Position numbers and translations under genes: made by a program. From NCBI RefSeq assembly GCF_018614205.1, contig NZ_JAGGOS010000100.1:1-43198 (forward strand): 43,198 nucleotides of DNA, given 5' to 3'. How positions within the stretch are numbered: position 1 is the first letter of the stretch; each line of letters begins with the position of its first letter. The stretch is from Streptomyces sp. ISL-36 (lineage in GTDB: Bacteria > Actinomycetota > Actinomycetes > Streptomycetales > Streptomycetaceae). Shown here one piece after another: positions 7,649 to 15,868 of the stretch. The notes beneath the pieces are model-generated. The model had not been told where the DNA came from. It did no database searches and saw nothing but the letters and a program-made list of their open reading frames with translations.

Positions 7649-7932
7649 GAAGCGACCTAACGTCGGGGACAAGGGGCGCACCAGACGTTTTCGGCAAGCC
7701 GGAACCAGAGCCCGGGGGGTCCCGGATCGGTGGGGAATCGGCCTGCCCGAGGCGCTGCGCTGAGCGGCGGCTGCCTGGCGACGTCCACCAGACAAGCAGG
7801 GCAGGAAGCCCGATGCAACGACCGCCTGTACTAGCGTCTTTCGCACCCGGCGTGGAAGTCCCGTGGTCCCTTACGCGAGTTTCCGCAGGTCACGCCCCGT
7901 TATGGGATGATTTGACCCGTCCTGTTCCACTC
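7649..7932. other. Intergenic region between the SLT gene and the ECF operon end
   Basis: Leader of the SLT gene on the minus strand plus the downstream side of the ecfS gene. I looked for a c-di-AMP (ydaO) riboswitch, often found before Streptomyces cell-wall hydrolases, and did not find its conserved blocks. No other feature is supported. Confidence 0.5.
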
Positions 7933-8805
7933 CTATTCCGGGTCGTACGTGACGTAGGTCCTGTGGGGCGCCTCACCGTGAGGGGACCCTCCAGGGGCCT
8001 CGAATGTGACCTGGGCCTCGAAGTCGGCCCGCCTCGTGGCCCGTCGAAGCGCCTTCAGAAGGGTGCCGCCGACGGCCAGGGTGAGGACGACGGTGAGGGC
8101 GGCGCGGCCGAGGTCCCAGCCGAGGGAGGTCGCCAGCACGTACGCGACGAACCGCGCCACATTCTCCTGCACCGGGGCGCCCGCCTCGAAGGAGACGCCC
8201 GAGGCCGGACCGGGCACGATCGTCCACCCGTACAGGTTCATGATCGTTCCGTACGCGAACGCCGCCACGAAGCCGTACACCGACAGCATCAGCAGCTCGC
8301 CGCGGCCCCGCAGACGCTCAGGCCCGGGCAGCAGCCCCGCGCCCATGGTGAACCAGCCCATCGACAGCATCTGGAACGGCATCCAGGGCCCCACACCGCC
8401 GGTGAGCAGGGCCGACGCGAACATCGTCACCGCGCCGAGGACGAAGCCGAAGCCCGGCCCGAGCACCCGGCCGCTCAGCACCATCAGGAAGAACATCGGC
8501 TCCAGACCGGCCGTCCCCGCCCCGAGCGGCCGCAGCGCCGCCCCCACCGCGGCCAGGACCCCCAGCATCGCCACCGCCTTCGCGTCCATCCCGCTGTCGG
8601 AGATCGTCGCGACCACCACGGCGACGAGCAGGGGCAGCAGGGCGGCGAAGAGCCAGGGGGCGTCGGTGGAGTGCGAGGTGACGGCCGCCGAGGAGTCCGC
8701 GAGCAGCGGCCAGCCGAAGGCCATGACCCCGATCAGGGAGATCAGGACGAGCGCGGTGACCGAACGGGGCCCGAGCCGGAGGGGGCGGCGCGCCGAGGTG
8801 CTCAC
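7933..8805 (-). CDS. ECF transporter S component, probably cobalamin-specific
   Basis: 290 residues from GTG 8803-8805, overlapping the upstream ATPase stop as GTGA. About six hydrophobic helices are visible, e.g. SVTALVLISLIGVMAFGWP, LFAALLPLLVAVVVATI, KAVAMLGVLAAVGAALRPL, PMFFLMVLSGRVLGPGFGFVLGAV and the last near ALTVVLTLAVGGTLL, with a polar cytoplasmic C-terminus. The AAVGAALRPL...FFLM layout is that of ECF substrate-binding S proteins. It would bind the vitamin in the membrane and dock on EcfT/EcfA. Cobalamin as substrate is inferred from the riboswitch at the head of the operon and the intrinsic-factor-like proteins encoded first. Confidence 0.82.
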   Translation of the reverse strand: MSTSARRPLRLGPRSVTALVLISLIGVMAFGWPLLADSSAAVTSHSTDAPWLFAALLPLLVAVVVATISDSGMDAKAVAMLGVLAAVGAALRPLGAGTAGLEPMFFLMVLSGRVLGPGFGFVLGAVTMFASALLTGGVGPWMPFQMLSMGWFTMGAGLLPGPERLRGRGELLMLSVYGFVAAFAYGTIMNLYGWTIVPGPASGVSFEAGAPVQENVARFVAYVLATSLGWDLGRAALTVVLTLAVGGTLLKALRRATRRADFEAQVTFEAPGGSPHGEAPHRTYVTYDPE

Positions 8806-10658
8806 AGAGCCTCCCTGACCTGCTCGACCGTGAGCCAGGGCTGCGGGGCGAGGATCTTGGCGACCTGCGGGGAGAAGGCCGGGGAGGAGACGACGACCTC
8901 GGCCGTCGGGCCGTCCGCGACGATCTCGCCGCCCGCCAGGATCACCACCCGGTGTGCCAGTTCGGCGGCCAGCTCCACGTCGTGGGTGGCGAGCACGATG
9001 GCGTGCCCGTCGGCGGCGAGGCCGCGCAGATGCGCCACGAGACGCGCCTTGGCGGCGTAGTCCAGACCGCGGGTCGGCTCGTCGAGCAGCAGCAGCGGAG
9101 GGCGCCCGGTGAGGACGACGGCCAGGGCCAGCGCGAGGCGCTGCCCCTCCGACAGGTCGCGCGGGTGGGTGTCGTCCGCCACACCCGGCAGCAGCTCGGA
9201 GACGAGTGCCCGGCACGTACCGGGCGCGGCGCCCGCGTCCGCGTCGGCGGCGGCGCACTCGGCGGCGACCGTGTCCGCGTACAGCAGATCGCGCGGTTCC
9301 TGCGGTACGAGACCGACCTGCCGGATCAGCTCGCGCGGATCGGTCCTGTGCGGCACCCGCCCGCCCACCAGCACGCTCCCGGAGGTCGGCTCGACCATGC
9401 CGACGAGGCTGCCGAGGAGGGTGGACTTCCCGGCGCCGTTGCGGCCCATGAGGGCGACGGTCTCACCGGGGGTGACGGTGAGATGGACGCTCCGCAGCGC
9501 CTCGACGCGGCCCCGGCGGACGCCGAGCGCGTCGACGGCGACGAGGGTGTCGGTCGGCACGGCGCCGGTGACCGGGCGCCGCCGCCGGAACAAGGAGATC
9601 GCCCCACCCCGGTACCGGGAGAGGGGGGTCCCTGCGCCCCGGCCCCTCCTCGGACCGGGGGTTCCGGCCCTGGACGCCGAGGGAGCCCCGGACGCCGAGC
9701 GAGCCTCGGACGCCGAGGGGGCCCCGGTCGGCGCGGCGCCCGCGTCGCTCGGAGCGGTTGCTTTGACGGACAGGGCCGGGGCGGCCAGCGGGGGTGAGTC
9801 GACCGGCGGGGGTGAGTCGACCGGTGGCGGGGCCGCGTTCCCGGGTGTCCGGCCCGCCAGGCGCTCCCGCAGGTCCCCCGCCCCGCGCCGCGCGTCGCGG
9901 ACCGTCAGCGGCAGCGGGCTCCAGCCGGCCAGACGGCCCAGGGCGACCACCGGGGGATGGACGGGGGAGACGGCCATGATGTCGGCGGGCGGCCCCATGA
10001 CCCCCTCCGGCAGCAGCAGGACCTGGTCCGCGTACTGCACCACCCGCTCCAGCCGGTGCTCGGCCATCAGGACCGTCGTACCGAGGTCGTGGACCAGGCG
10101 CTGCAGCACCGCCAGGACGTCCTCCGCCGCCGCCGGGTCCAGCGCCGACGTCGGTTCGTCCAGGACCAGGACCCTCGGGTGCGGGGTCAGGACCGAACCG
10201 ATCGCCACCCGCTGCTGCTGACCGCCGGAGAGCGTGGCGATCGGCCGGTCACGGAGCTCCGCGAGACCCAGCAGGTCCAGGGTCTCCTCCACCCGGCGCC
10301 GCATCACGGCCGGCGCCAGGCCCAGCGACTCCATCCCGTACGCCAGCTCGTCCTCGACCGTGTCCGTGACGAAGTGCGCCAGTGGATCCTGGCCCACCGT
10401 GCCGACCACGTCCGCCAGTTCGCGGGGCCGGTGCGTCCGCGTGTCCCGGCCGGCGACCGTCACCCGGCCCTTCAGCGTGCCGCCCGTGAAGTGCGGGACG
10501 AGCCCCGACACCGCGCCGAGCAGCGTCGACTTGCCGACCCCCGACGGGCCGACGAGGAGGACGAGTTCGCCCTCGGGGACGGTCAGGTCCACGTCCCGCA
10601 GCGTGGGCACGCCTCCCGCGTCCCCGTACGTCACCGAGACGTTCTCGAAGCGGATCAC
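8802..10658 (-). CDS. ECF transporter ATPase with two fused ABC domains (EcfA-EcfA')
   Basis: 618 residues from GTG 10656-10658, with AAGGAG about 10 nt upstream. Domain 1: Walker A GPSGVGKSTLL, signature LSGGQQQRVAI, Walker B VLVLDEPTSALDP. Domain 2: Walker A GRNGAGKSTLL, signature variant LSEGQRLALAL, Walker B LLLLDEPTRGLDY, then the switch His in ATHDVE. Both sites look intact; the second signature has E for the usual second G. A Pro/Ala/Ser linker of about 90 residues with short repeats (PPPVDS, APSAS) joins them. The gene starts 5 nt after ecfT and couples to ecfS. It energises the S component by ATP hydrolysis. Confidence 0.92.
   Translation of the reverse strand: MIRFENVSVTYGDAGGVPTLRDVDLTVPEGELVLLVGPSGVGKSTLLGAVSGLVPHFTGGTLKGRVTVAGRDTRTHRPRELADVVGTVGQDPLAHFVTDTVEDELAYGMESLGLAPAVMRRRVEETLDLLGLAELRDRPIATLSGGQQQRVAIGSVLTPHPRVLVLDEPTSALDPAAAEDVLAVLQRLVHDLGTTVLMAEHRLERVVQYADQVLLLPEGVMGPPADIMAVSPVHPPVVALGRLAGWSPLPLTVRDARRGAGDLRERLAGRTPGNAAPPPVDSPPPVDSPPLAAPALSVKATAPSDAGAAPTGAPSASEARSASGAPSASRAGTPGPRRGRGAGTPLSRYRGGAISLFRRRRPVTGAVPTDTLVAVDALGVRRGRVEALRSVHLTVTPGETVALMGRNGAGKSTLLGSLVGMVEPTSGSVLVGGRVPHRTDPRELIRQVGLVPQEPRDLLYADTVAAECAAADADAGAAPGTCRALVSELLPGVADDTHPRDLSEGQRLALALAVVLTGRPPLLLLDEPTRGLDYAAKARLVAHLRGLAADGHAIVLATHDVELAAELAHRVVILAGGEIVADGPTAEVVVSSPAFSPQVAKILAPQPWLTVEQVREAL
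9656..9835 (-). repeat. Short in-frame repeats in the linker of the fused ECF ATPase
   Basis: Units around GGACGCCGAG (9672-9725) and GGTGAGTCGACCGG (9792-9825) recur in the minus-strand reading frame and encode Ala/Ser and PPPVDS repeats. They form the flexible link between the two nucleotide-binding domains. Confidence 0.65.
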
Positions 10659-10663
10659 GAGAC

Positions 10664-11752
10664 TCAGGACTCCTTGGGGACAGGGGCGACGAACGCGGGC
10701 ACGAGGCCCACCAGTACGGAGAGGGCGGGCCACAGCGGCAGGTCCGGCGCCACCAGAGGTACGACCCCGGGGTGCAGCGCCTCGTACGCGGAGGTGTTCG
10801 CCGCCACCATCAACGCCGCCACCGCGACGCCGGAAGCGGCGACCAGCCACGCCCGCACGCCCCAACGGTCGGGCCGGTACCGGCTGCGTACCGCCCGGCG
10901 CCCGCCGAGACGCAGCCCGGCCATGGCCGCGAGAAGGCCGCCGACGACGAGCGGCAGCCCGTAGCGCGCGCCCTGCGCCGCCAGCAGACCGTACGATCCC
11001 GCGCAGACCCCGAGCAGCCCGCCCAGGGTCAGCGCGTTCGTCGCGCGCCGCACGGCCGCCGGAACCTGCGCCGTACGCCCGTAGCCGCGCGCGTCCATCG
11101 AGGCCGCCACCGCGATCGACCGCTCCAGCGCGCCCTCCAGGACCGGCAGGCCGATCTGGAGCACCGCCCGCACCCCGCCCGTCGGCCGCCCTCGCAGCCG
11201 CCGGGCGGTACGCAGCCGCACCACGTCCGCCACCATGTTCGGCGCGAAGGTCATCGCCACGACGACGGCGACCCCGACCTCGTACAGCGCGCCCGGCAGG
11301 GACTTGAGCAGCCGCGCCGGATTGGCGAGCGCGTTCGCCGCGCCCACGCAGATCAGCAGGGTCGCCAGCTTGGCACCGTCGTACACCGCGAAGACGATCT
11401 GCTCGGCGGTGACCCGGCCTCCGATCCGTACTCCTTGGGCCCACTCGGGCAGCGGTACCTCGGGCAGCGTGAACACCTCGTAGGTGCCCGGGATCGACGA
11501 GCCGAGGACCAGCGAGAAGACCACCCGCAGGGCGACCACGAACAGGCCCAGCTTCACGAACGCCCCGTACGAACGCGCCCATGGAGCGTCCGTACGGCGC
11601 GCCGCGACGACATATCCGGCGACCCCCACGATCAGGCCGAGGAGCAGCGGATGGGTGGTACGGGAGGCGGCCACGGCCAGGCCGAGCGCCCAGAGCCACC
11701 AGGCGCCGGCGTGCAGGGCGTTGGAGCGGTTCGCCTCGGGGGCGCGGATCAT
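10664..11752 (-). CDS. ECF transporter T component (EcfT)
   Basis: 362 residues from ATG 11750-11752. Hydrophobic helices include ALHAGAWWLWALGLAVAAS, PLLLGLIVGVAGYVVAA, KLGLFVVALRVVFSLVLGS and a C-terminal set (VAASGVAVAALMVAAN and later). The family-typical cytoplasmic coupling region is present: SIAVAASMDARGYG, where the MDARGYG/ARG box contacts the ATPases. It would form the scaffold between EcfA-EcfA' and the S component. The gene begins 7 nt after the SCO2322-family stop, and its own stop lies 5 nt from the ATPase start, so all five genes look like one transcript. Confidence 0.88.
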   Translation of the reverse strand: MIRAPEANRSNALHAGAWWLWALGLAVAASRTTHPLLLGLIVGVAGYVVAARRTDAPWARSYGAFVKLGLFVVALRVVFSLVLGSSIPGTYEVFTLPEVPLPEWAQGVRIGGRVTAEQIVFAVYDGAKLATLLICVGAANALANPARLLKSLPGALYEVGVAVVVAMTFAPNMVADVVRLRTARRLRGRPTGGVRAVLQIGLPVLEGALERSIAVAASMDARGYGRTAQVPAAVRRATNALTLGGLLGVCAGSYGLLAAQGARYGLPLVVGGLLAAMAGLRLGGRRAVRSRYRPDRWGVRAWLVAASGVAVAALMVAANTSAYEALHPGVVPLVAPDLPLWPALSVLVGLVPAFVAPVPKES

Positions 11753-11759
11753 GCGCGGC

Positions 11760-12686
11760 TCATCCGCGGCGGCGGGCTTTCCAGACGGCGGCGCCACCGA
11801 GCAGGAGTACGGCGACCCCGCCCGCGAGGACACCGACGGAGGGCCCGCCGCGGCCACTGACGGTCGAGGCCGTCGGCCCGGTGGCGGTCTTCGGCCCGGT
11901 CGCGGACGGCGCGGACGGCCCGGTCCCCGACGGCCCGGTCCCGGACGCTGGGCCGGAAGGCAGCGTCTCCGTCCCGCTCACCTGCTCGCCGCAGCCCTTC
12001 GCCGGGTAGCCGGCGATGCCGCACAGCAGCGCCGCGCCGTCGTAGCGCAGCGGCTCGGCCACCGCCGCGAGCGCCTCCGCGCCCGTCGCGTCCTCCCGCA
12101 GCTGCGGGCAGCCGACCTTGAGGAGCTTGTCCGGCGGAGTCTCGCCCGGCGGGGCGTCCAGCGGACCACCGAAGTCGATGACGACCGCGACCCGCTTGGT
12201 GCCGGCCCTCTTCTCCGTACCGGCGCAGATCGCCGCGAAGTCGGGGGCGGCCGCGGGCTGGGAGGCGTCGCTCGCGTCCCTGCTGACGGCGAAGCGGAAG
12301 CCGATGGCGTCACCGTCGGCGGGCCGGGCGGTCGCCGGGCCCTGCGTGGCGTACGCCCACTTCCCGCCGCCGTCGCTCTCCCAGAACGACCAGTAGCGGT
12401 AGCCGTCCGCCTGCGCGGGGACGGCGGCGGCCAGGGTCAGGACGACGGCCGCCGCGACGGACGCGGAGAGGGCCGCCGCGAGGGACCGAGGACCGGACGC
12501 GGTGACGGGCCGACGTCCGGACGCGGTGACGGGCCCGGGGCCGGACCCCGTGCCGGATGCCGGGACGGACCCCGTGCCGGACGCCGGGACGGGCCGACGT
12601 CCGGACGCGGTGACGGACCGAGGACCGGACACCGCCCCGGACCCCGTGCCGGACGCCGGGGCCCGCAAGGGCCGGGCGGGCCTCAC
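11760..12686 (-). CDS. SCO2322-family secreted protein with DUF4430/transcobalamin beta-domain-like core
   Basis: 308 residues from GTG 12684-12686, overlapping the upstream stop as GTGA. After a repeat-rich N-terminus (about 1-60) come a signal sequence (SLAAALSASVAAAVVLTLAAAVPAQA) and a core starting DGYRYWSFWESDGGGKWAYA, then ARPADGDAIGFRF. This YWSFW...GKWAY...DGD pattern resembles DUF4430, the beta domain that closes over B12 in intrinsic factor and transcobalamin. The C-terminus has a Pro/Ser/Thr linker and an anchor helix VGVLAGGVAVLLLGGAAVW with a basic tail. With the riboswitch and ECF genes this suggests extracellular cobalamin capture. The DUF4430 link is my reading of motifs, not a search result. 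Confidence 0.75.
   Translation of the reverse strand: MRPARPLRAPASGTGSGAVSGPRSVTASGRRPVPASGTGSVPASGTGSGPGPVTASGRRPVTASGPRSLAAALSASVAAAVVLTLAAAVPAQADGYRYWSFWESDGGGKWAYATQGPATARPADGDAIGFRFAVSRDASDASQPAAAPDFAAICAGTEKRAGTKRVAVVIDFGGPLDAPPGETPPDKLLKVGCPQLREDATGAEALAAVAEPLRYDGAALLCGIAGYPAKGCGEQVSGTETLPSGPASGTGPSGTGPSAPSATGPKTATGPTASTVSGRGGPSVGVLAGGVAVLLLGGAAVWKARRRG
12484..12660 (-). repeat. Imperfect tandem repeats in the N-terminus of the SCO2322-family gene
   Basis: Interleaved units built from GACGCGGTGACGG, CCGACGTCCGGA and CCCCGTGCCGGA recur across the segment and encode ASGTG, ASGRRPV and ASGPRSV blocks before the signal peptide. Repeats at this place may mean the real start lies further in, although no better ATG/GTG is evident. 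Confidence 0.8.
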
Positions 12687-13945
12687 TTCTTGCGGCCGCT
12701 CATCAGGAATCCGATGCCGACGCCGACCACCATGCCGATGCCGATGATCCACCAGAGGTCGAAGGAGCCGGAGCCCTCGCCCTCGGCCTTGTCGCCCGCC
12801 GACGCCGAAGGGGCCGGCGTGGACTGCGGCGCGGGGCCGGTGGCGCTCAGCGCCTTGACGAGGTCGGCCGAACCGAAGGCGCGCGGGTCGACGCCCATCG
12901 CGTTCGCGGCGAGGATCAACTGGGCGTACGCGGCGGGACCGTTCTCCTCGGCCCAGGCGGCGGAGTTCTTCTCCAGCCAGGTCAGCGCGCCGGTCGCCTC
13001 CTTGGTGGCACCGGTCGCGGCGAGCGCCACGACCGCGTCGGCGGTGTTGCCGAAGTCGGGCCGCTCGACCGGGTCGGCGGCGCCGGGCATCGGCGGGGTG
13101 TTCAGGTGCCCGCTCTTGGCGAGCGCGCCGACCAGGTGGGAGGCGCCGTTGAGCGCGGCCCGCTCGACCGTCGGCTTGGGCAGGTCCGTGCAGGTGGGGG
13201 ACTGCTGGGGCTTCACCCCGCGGGCGGTGATGCCCTTGCCGAGACCGGCGAGCGTGGCGGCCGCGGTCGCGTCGGCGTTCGCGAGCAGCTTGCCGGCCTT
13301 GTCGGGCTGGTAGGCGAACGCGCCCGCCCCGTCCTTGGCGGAGCAGGGCACGGCGAAGCCGAGCAGTGCGTCGTACGGGGTCCTGCCCTCGGCGGACTTC
13401 ACCTCACCCGGCTTCTGCCCCAGTGCGGCGAGCGTGCTGATCACGAGGGAGGTCGAGTTGGCGTCGCTGGGGCTGCCGGGATTGTAGCCCCAGCCGCCGT
13501 CCTTGTTCTGAACGCCCTTCAGCCAGCCCGCACCGGCCTTGACGGCATGGGACACGGCCTCGGGGTCGGCGCTCTCCGGCTTGACCGCGGCGAGGGCGTG
13601 CACGGCGACGGCGGTGGCGTTCGTGTCCAGCATGGTGGCCGGGTCGCAGGGCTTGGCGGGGTCAGGCCGGTACGAGGTGAAGGCGCCGCTCTCGCACTGC
13701 TGCCGCTGCAGCCAGGTCACGGCCTGCTCGGCGGGCTGCACACCGCTCACCCGCTGGGCGATGAAGGCGAGCGACTGGCGCCAGACGCCGTCGTACGTCG
13801 GGTCCTTGGTGCCGTACAGCCCGGAGGGGATCACGGGCGCCGGGGTGGCCGAAGGGGAGGGCGCGGCGGAGGCGGTCGGGGCCAGTGCCGCGCAGAGCAC
13901 TGCGGCGGCTGCGAACGCGGCGGCGCCGCGGCGGACGGTGGTCAT
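12683..13945 (-). CDS. Secreted alpha/alpha-barrel protein (prenyltransferase/squalene-oxidase repeat; intrinsic-factor alpha-domain-like)
   Basis: 420 residues from ATG 13943-13945. Signal peptide RRGAAAFAAAAVLCAALAPTASA; then repeats of an alpha/alpha toroid: AVTWLQRQQCESGAFTSY, MLDTNATAVAVHALAA, GAGWLKGVQNKDGGWGYNPG, DANSTSLVISTLAALGQ, NADATAAATLAGL and FGNTADAVVALAATG. The QNxDGGWG and D-x-N-x-T-A/S repeats are shared by terpene cyclases and by the alpha domain of intrinsic factor/transcobalamin. The secretion signal and C-terminal anchor (FDLWWIIGIGMVVGVGIGFL, then SGRKK) exclude a cytosolic terpene enzyme. It is the first gene after a cobalamin riboswitch, so a B12-binding surface protein is the best inference. 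Confidence 0.8.
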   Translation of the reverse strand: MTTVRRGAAAFAAAAVLCAALAPTASAAPSPSATPAPVIPSGLYGTKDPTYDGVWRQSLAFIAQRVSGVQPAEQAVTWLQRQQCESGAFTSYRPDPAKPCDPATMLDTNATAVAVHALAAVKPESADPEAVSHAVKAGAGWLKGVQNKDGGWGYNPGSPSDANSTSLVISTLAALGQKPGEVKSAEGRTPYDALLGFAVPCSAKDGAGAFAYQPDKAGKLLANADATAAATLAGLGKGITARGVKPQQSPTCTDLPKPTVERAALNGASHLVGALAKSGHLNTPPMPGAADPVERPDFGNTADAVVALAATGATKEATGALTWLEKNSAAWAEENGPAAYAQLILAANAMGVDPRAFGSADLVKALSATGPAPQSTPAPSASAGDKAEGEGSGSFDLWWIIGIGMVVGVGIGFLMSGRKK

Positions 13946-14024
13946 GCGTGCTGGTGGCCTCTCCTGCGGCCGGGCACCGGCACGCTCAAGGCACCAGGCT
14001 CGGCTCCGTATTCCTCGACGGCGC

Positions 14025-14150
14025 CGGCGGTCACGTCCCGGGCGGGGCATTCCGACTCGCCACCCGAAGGTGGCTCACGGTTGCGGGTCAGTGCCGGATT
14101 TCCACCGGCTTCCCCCCGTACGGGTGTGATGACGACTCGCACACTCTACC
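14025..14150 (-). ncRNA. Cobalamin (B12) riboswitch
   Basis: On the minus strand the conserved core reads GCCGGTGGAAATCCGGC (14093-14109), then ACTGACCCGCAACCGTGA (14075-14092), a small hairpin CCACC-TTCG-GGTGG, and GAGTCGGAATGCC (14046-14058), a B12-box-like block. These match the cobalamin riboswitch order GGUGnAAnUCCGGC, CCCGCnACnGUgA, then the 3' box. It ends about 80 nt before the ATG at 13945, the usual place for control of translation or termination. Outer boundaries are approximate. Expected effect: high adenosyl/methylcobalamin shuts off the operon 7933-13945. Confidence 0.9.
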
Positions 14151-14311
14151 GGCCCGTAGGCGGGCCGCCCCGGGGATGGGAGCGGCGTCACACCCGCCCG
14201 GCACGCCGCTGCGCCGGCCCTCGGACCGCTTCCTCACTCCGCCCGCTCCCTGCCCGCTCCCCGCCCTCGCTCCGCCCGCTTGTCGCGCGCGCCTCCCGCA
14301 CCCCGCCCGCC

Positions 14312-15349
14312 TCACACCGCCACGTACGTCACCGGATCCGTGCCCGCCATCGCCTCCGCGCGTCCCTGTTTCACCAGTCGGCGCACATGGGCCTCGGCCT
14401 CGCTCACAGCGATGTTCCGTGAGCCGTACGGGATCTGCTCCCAGGGTCTGTTCCACTCCATCCGCTCGGCGAGCTGCCAGGGGGTGAGCGGGTTCGCGAG
14501 GAGGGCGAGGAGGCCGGCCAGCCGTTCCTCGTGGTGGTCGAGCAGTTCCCGTACCCGGCCGGCCCCGTCCGTGAAGGGGTGCTGGTGGGCCGGGAGCACC
14601 TCCGCGACGCCGAGCCGGCCGACCCGCTCCAGCGAGTCCAGATAGTCACCGAGGGGGTCGGTGACGGTGGCGTCGTCGGGGTCCTCGTAGAGGCCGATGT
14701 GCGGGGAGATCCCGGGCAGCAGATGGTCGCCCGAGAAGAGGCGCCCGTGGCCGGGCAGTCGGGCGGGATGCTCCTCCTCCAGGTGGAGGCAGACATGGCC
14801 CGGCGTGTGGCCGGGCGTCCAGATCGCGCGCAGCCGGCGCCCCGCGAGGTCGAGGAGCTCCCCGGGGACGATCTCGCGGTCGGGGAGGGCCGAGCGCAGC
14901 CCCGGAAGCGTGCGCATCCGGCCCGAGGAGCGGGCGGCGCGGAGCGGTGCGGTGTGCTCCTCGGGGGCGCCGACGGCGGCCAGTTTGCGGGCGAGGTAGT
15001 CGAGCCAGGCGCCGGGTTCGGACGCCCGGGTGCGGCGGACGACGGCGGTGTCGGCGGCGTGCATCGCGATCCAGGCCCCGGACTCCTCCCGTACGCGGCC
15101 GGACAGGCCGTGGTGGTCGGGGTGGTGGTGGGTGATCACGACGCCGTGCACGTCGCCGACGGGGATGCCGAGCGCGCCGAGCCCTCCGGCCAGCTCGTTC
15201 CAGGACGCCGGGTCGTCCCAGCCGGTGTCGATCAGCACGGGGCCGCGGTCGGTGTCGAGGACGTGGACGAGGGTGTGCCCGAGCGGGTTGTCCGGAATGG
15301 GCACCCGAAGGGACCAGACGCCTCCGCCGTGGTCGGTCACCTGGCTCAT
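14312..15349 (-). CDS. MBL-fold metallo-hydrolase
   Basis: 345 residues. The metallo-beta-lactamase signature THHHPDHHG gives His74, His76, Asp78 and His79; further ligands are the His of WTPGHTPGHVCLH and the Asp of LFSGDHLLPG. The last about 100 residues (AEVLPAHQHPFTDGAGRVRELLDHHEERLAGLLALL and a winged helix-like tail, quoted in part) are the C-terminal domain common to hydrolases of the glyoxalase II/thioesterase type. Probable role is metal-dependent hydrolysis of a thioester or lactone. Upstream are TATAACTAGAACTG and CTGACG-N3-CGTCAG, both shared with steroid-type genes here, so acyl-CoA or steroid-lactone hydrolysis is a reasonable inference, not proven. Confidence 0.85.
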   Translation of the reverse strand: MSQVTDHGGGVWSLRVPIPDNPLGHTLVHVLDTDRGPVLIDTGWDDPASWNELAGGLGALGIPVGDVHGVVITHHHPDHHGLSGRVREESGAWIAMHAADTAVVRRTRASEPGAWLDYLARKLAAVGAPEEHTAPLRAARSSGRMRTLPGLRSALPDREIVPGELLDLAGRRLRAIWTPGHTPGHVCLHLEEEHPARLPGHGRLFSGDHLLPGISPHIGLYEDPDDATVTDPLGDYLDSLERVGRLGVAEVLPAHQHPFTDGAGRVRELLDHHEERLAGLLALLANPLTPWQLAERMEWNRPWEQIPYGSRNIAVSEAEAHVRRLVKQGRAEAMAGTDPVTYVAV

Positions 15350-15399
15350 GGGGCCTCATCTCTTCGCGACGGCGCGGCGCTCGCTCGACCATTGCCCAC

Positions 15400-15413
15400 T
15401 ATAACTAGAACTG
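15400..15413. repeat. Left copy of a 14-bp direct repeat flanking the 15.4-19.8 kb island
   Basis: TATAACTAGAACTG, identical to 19822-19835. Identity stops at both ends (C/G before, A/G after). It may be an attachment site or target duplication of the decayed element between, or a shared promoter/operator piece. Confidence 0.75.
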
Positions 15414-15425
15414 ACGAGGCGTCAG
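15411..15425. promoter_or_regulatory. Inverted repeat CTGACG-N3-CGTCAG upstream of the MBL gene
   Basis: Perfect 6-bp arms with spacer AGG. The same arms, also 15 bp overall, occur at 40909-40923 upstream of the LLM gene, and with one mismatch at 5667-5681. It lies about 62 bp upstream of the MBL start: candidate TetR-type operator. Confidence 0.65.
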
Positions 15426-15568
15426 AGTGGCCAGCGTGAATCACCTACGGGCCGTCGCTGATCAGCAGTTGGGCCGTCGTGGTTGGTCGTTGTCGGCCGT
15501 CACCGGGCCCCCTGGACGGCCCAGGGACGGCCCAGCCATCGCTCCCCGCAAGCCGCGCACTGGCGCTC

Positions 15569-15868
15569 TCACTCCTCGTCGCTGCGCTCCAGAACCAAAT
15601 CGACGGAACCTTCCTCCACTCCGTTGCCGTTTTCGAGGTGCAGGTGGGCTCCGTCGGGAACACCGTCGCCGGCCAGCGCGAGCAGCTGCCCAGCAAGCGT
15701 CCCGAGGCCCGCGGCATTCGCCTCAATGACCACCTCTCGCCCGAGGGCCCGGACCTCGATGCGGGCGTCCTCGTCCCACTCGAAGACCAGACTGGCACCG
15801 TCCACCACGGCCGTGACGCGGGTGCTCTCCGTCGGGGCACTGCTGAATTCAGGGTTGATGATGACCAT
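15569..15868 (-). CDS. Imm32-like immunity protein (orphan)
   Basis: 99 residues from ATG 15866-15868; an upstream ATG at 15914-15916 would add 16 residues. The core TRVTAVVDGASLVFEWDEDARIEV followed by REVVIEANAAGLGTLAGQLL and VPDGAHLHLENGNGVEEGSVDLVLER (quoted in pieces) is the pattern I know from Imm32-type immunity proteins of polymorphic toxin systems: an acidic beta strand, AAGL helix and HLHLE strand. Such proteins block a cognate toxin by direct binding. No toxin gene is recognisable next to it, and it lies in a decayed accessory region, so it is probably an orphan. Family assignment is from memory of the motif. Confidence 0.65.
   Translation of the reverse strand: MVIINPEFSSAPTESTRVTAVVDGASLVFEWDEDARIEVRALGREVVIEANAAGLGTLAGQLLALAGDGVPDGAHLHLENGNGVEEGSVDLVLERSDEE

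Noticed and set aside
7649..7846. c-di-AMP (ydaO) riboswitch before the SLT gene
   Set aside because: Expected from gene type, but the conserved riboswitch blocks are not present.
12683..13945. Prenyltransferase/squalene cyclase enzyme
   Set aside because: Signal peptide and membrane anchor place it outside the cell, no DxDD or diphosphate motif is seen, and the riboswitch context favours cobalamin binding.
15406..15419. Full KstR box upstream of the MBL gene
   Set aside because: Only the left half (TAGAAC) fits; the right half reads ACG in place of GTT.
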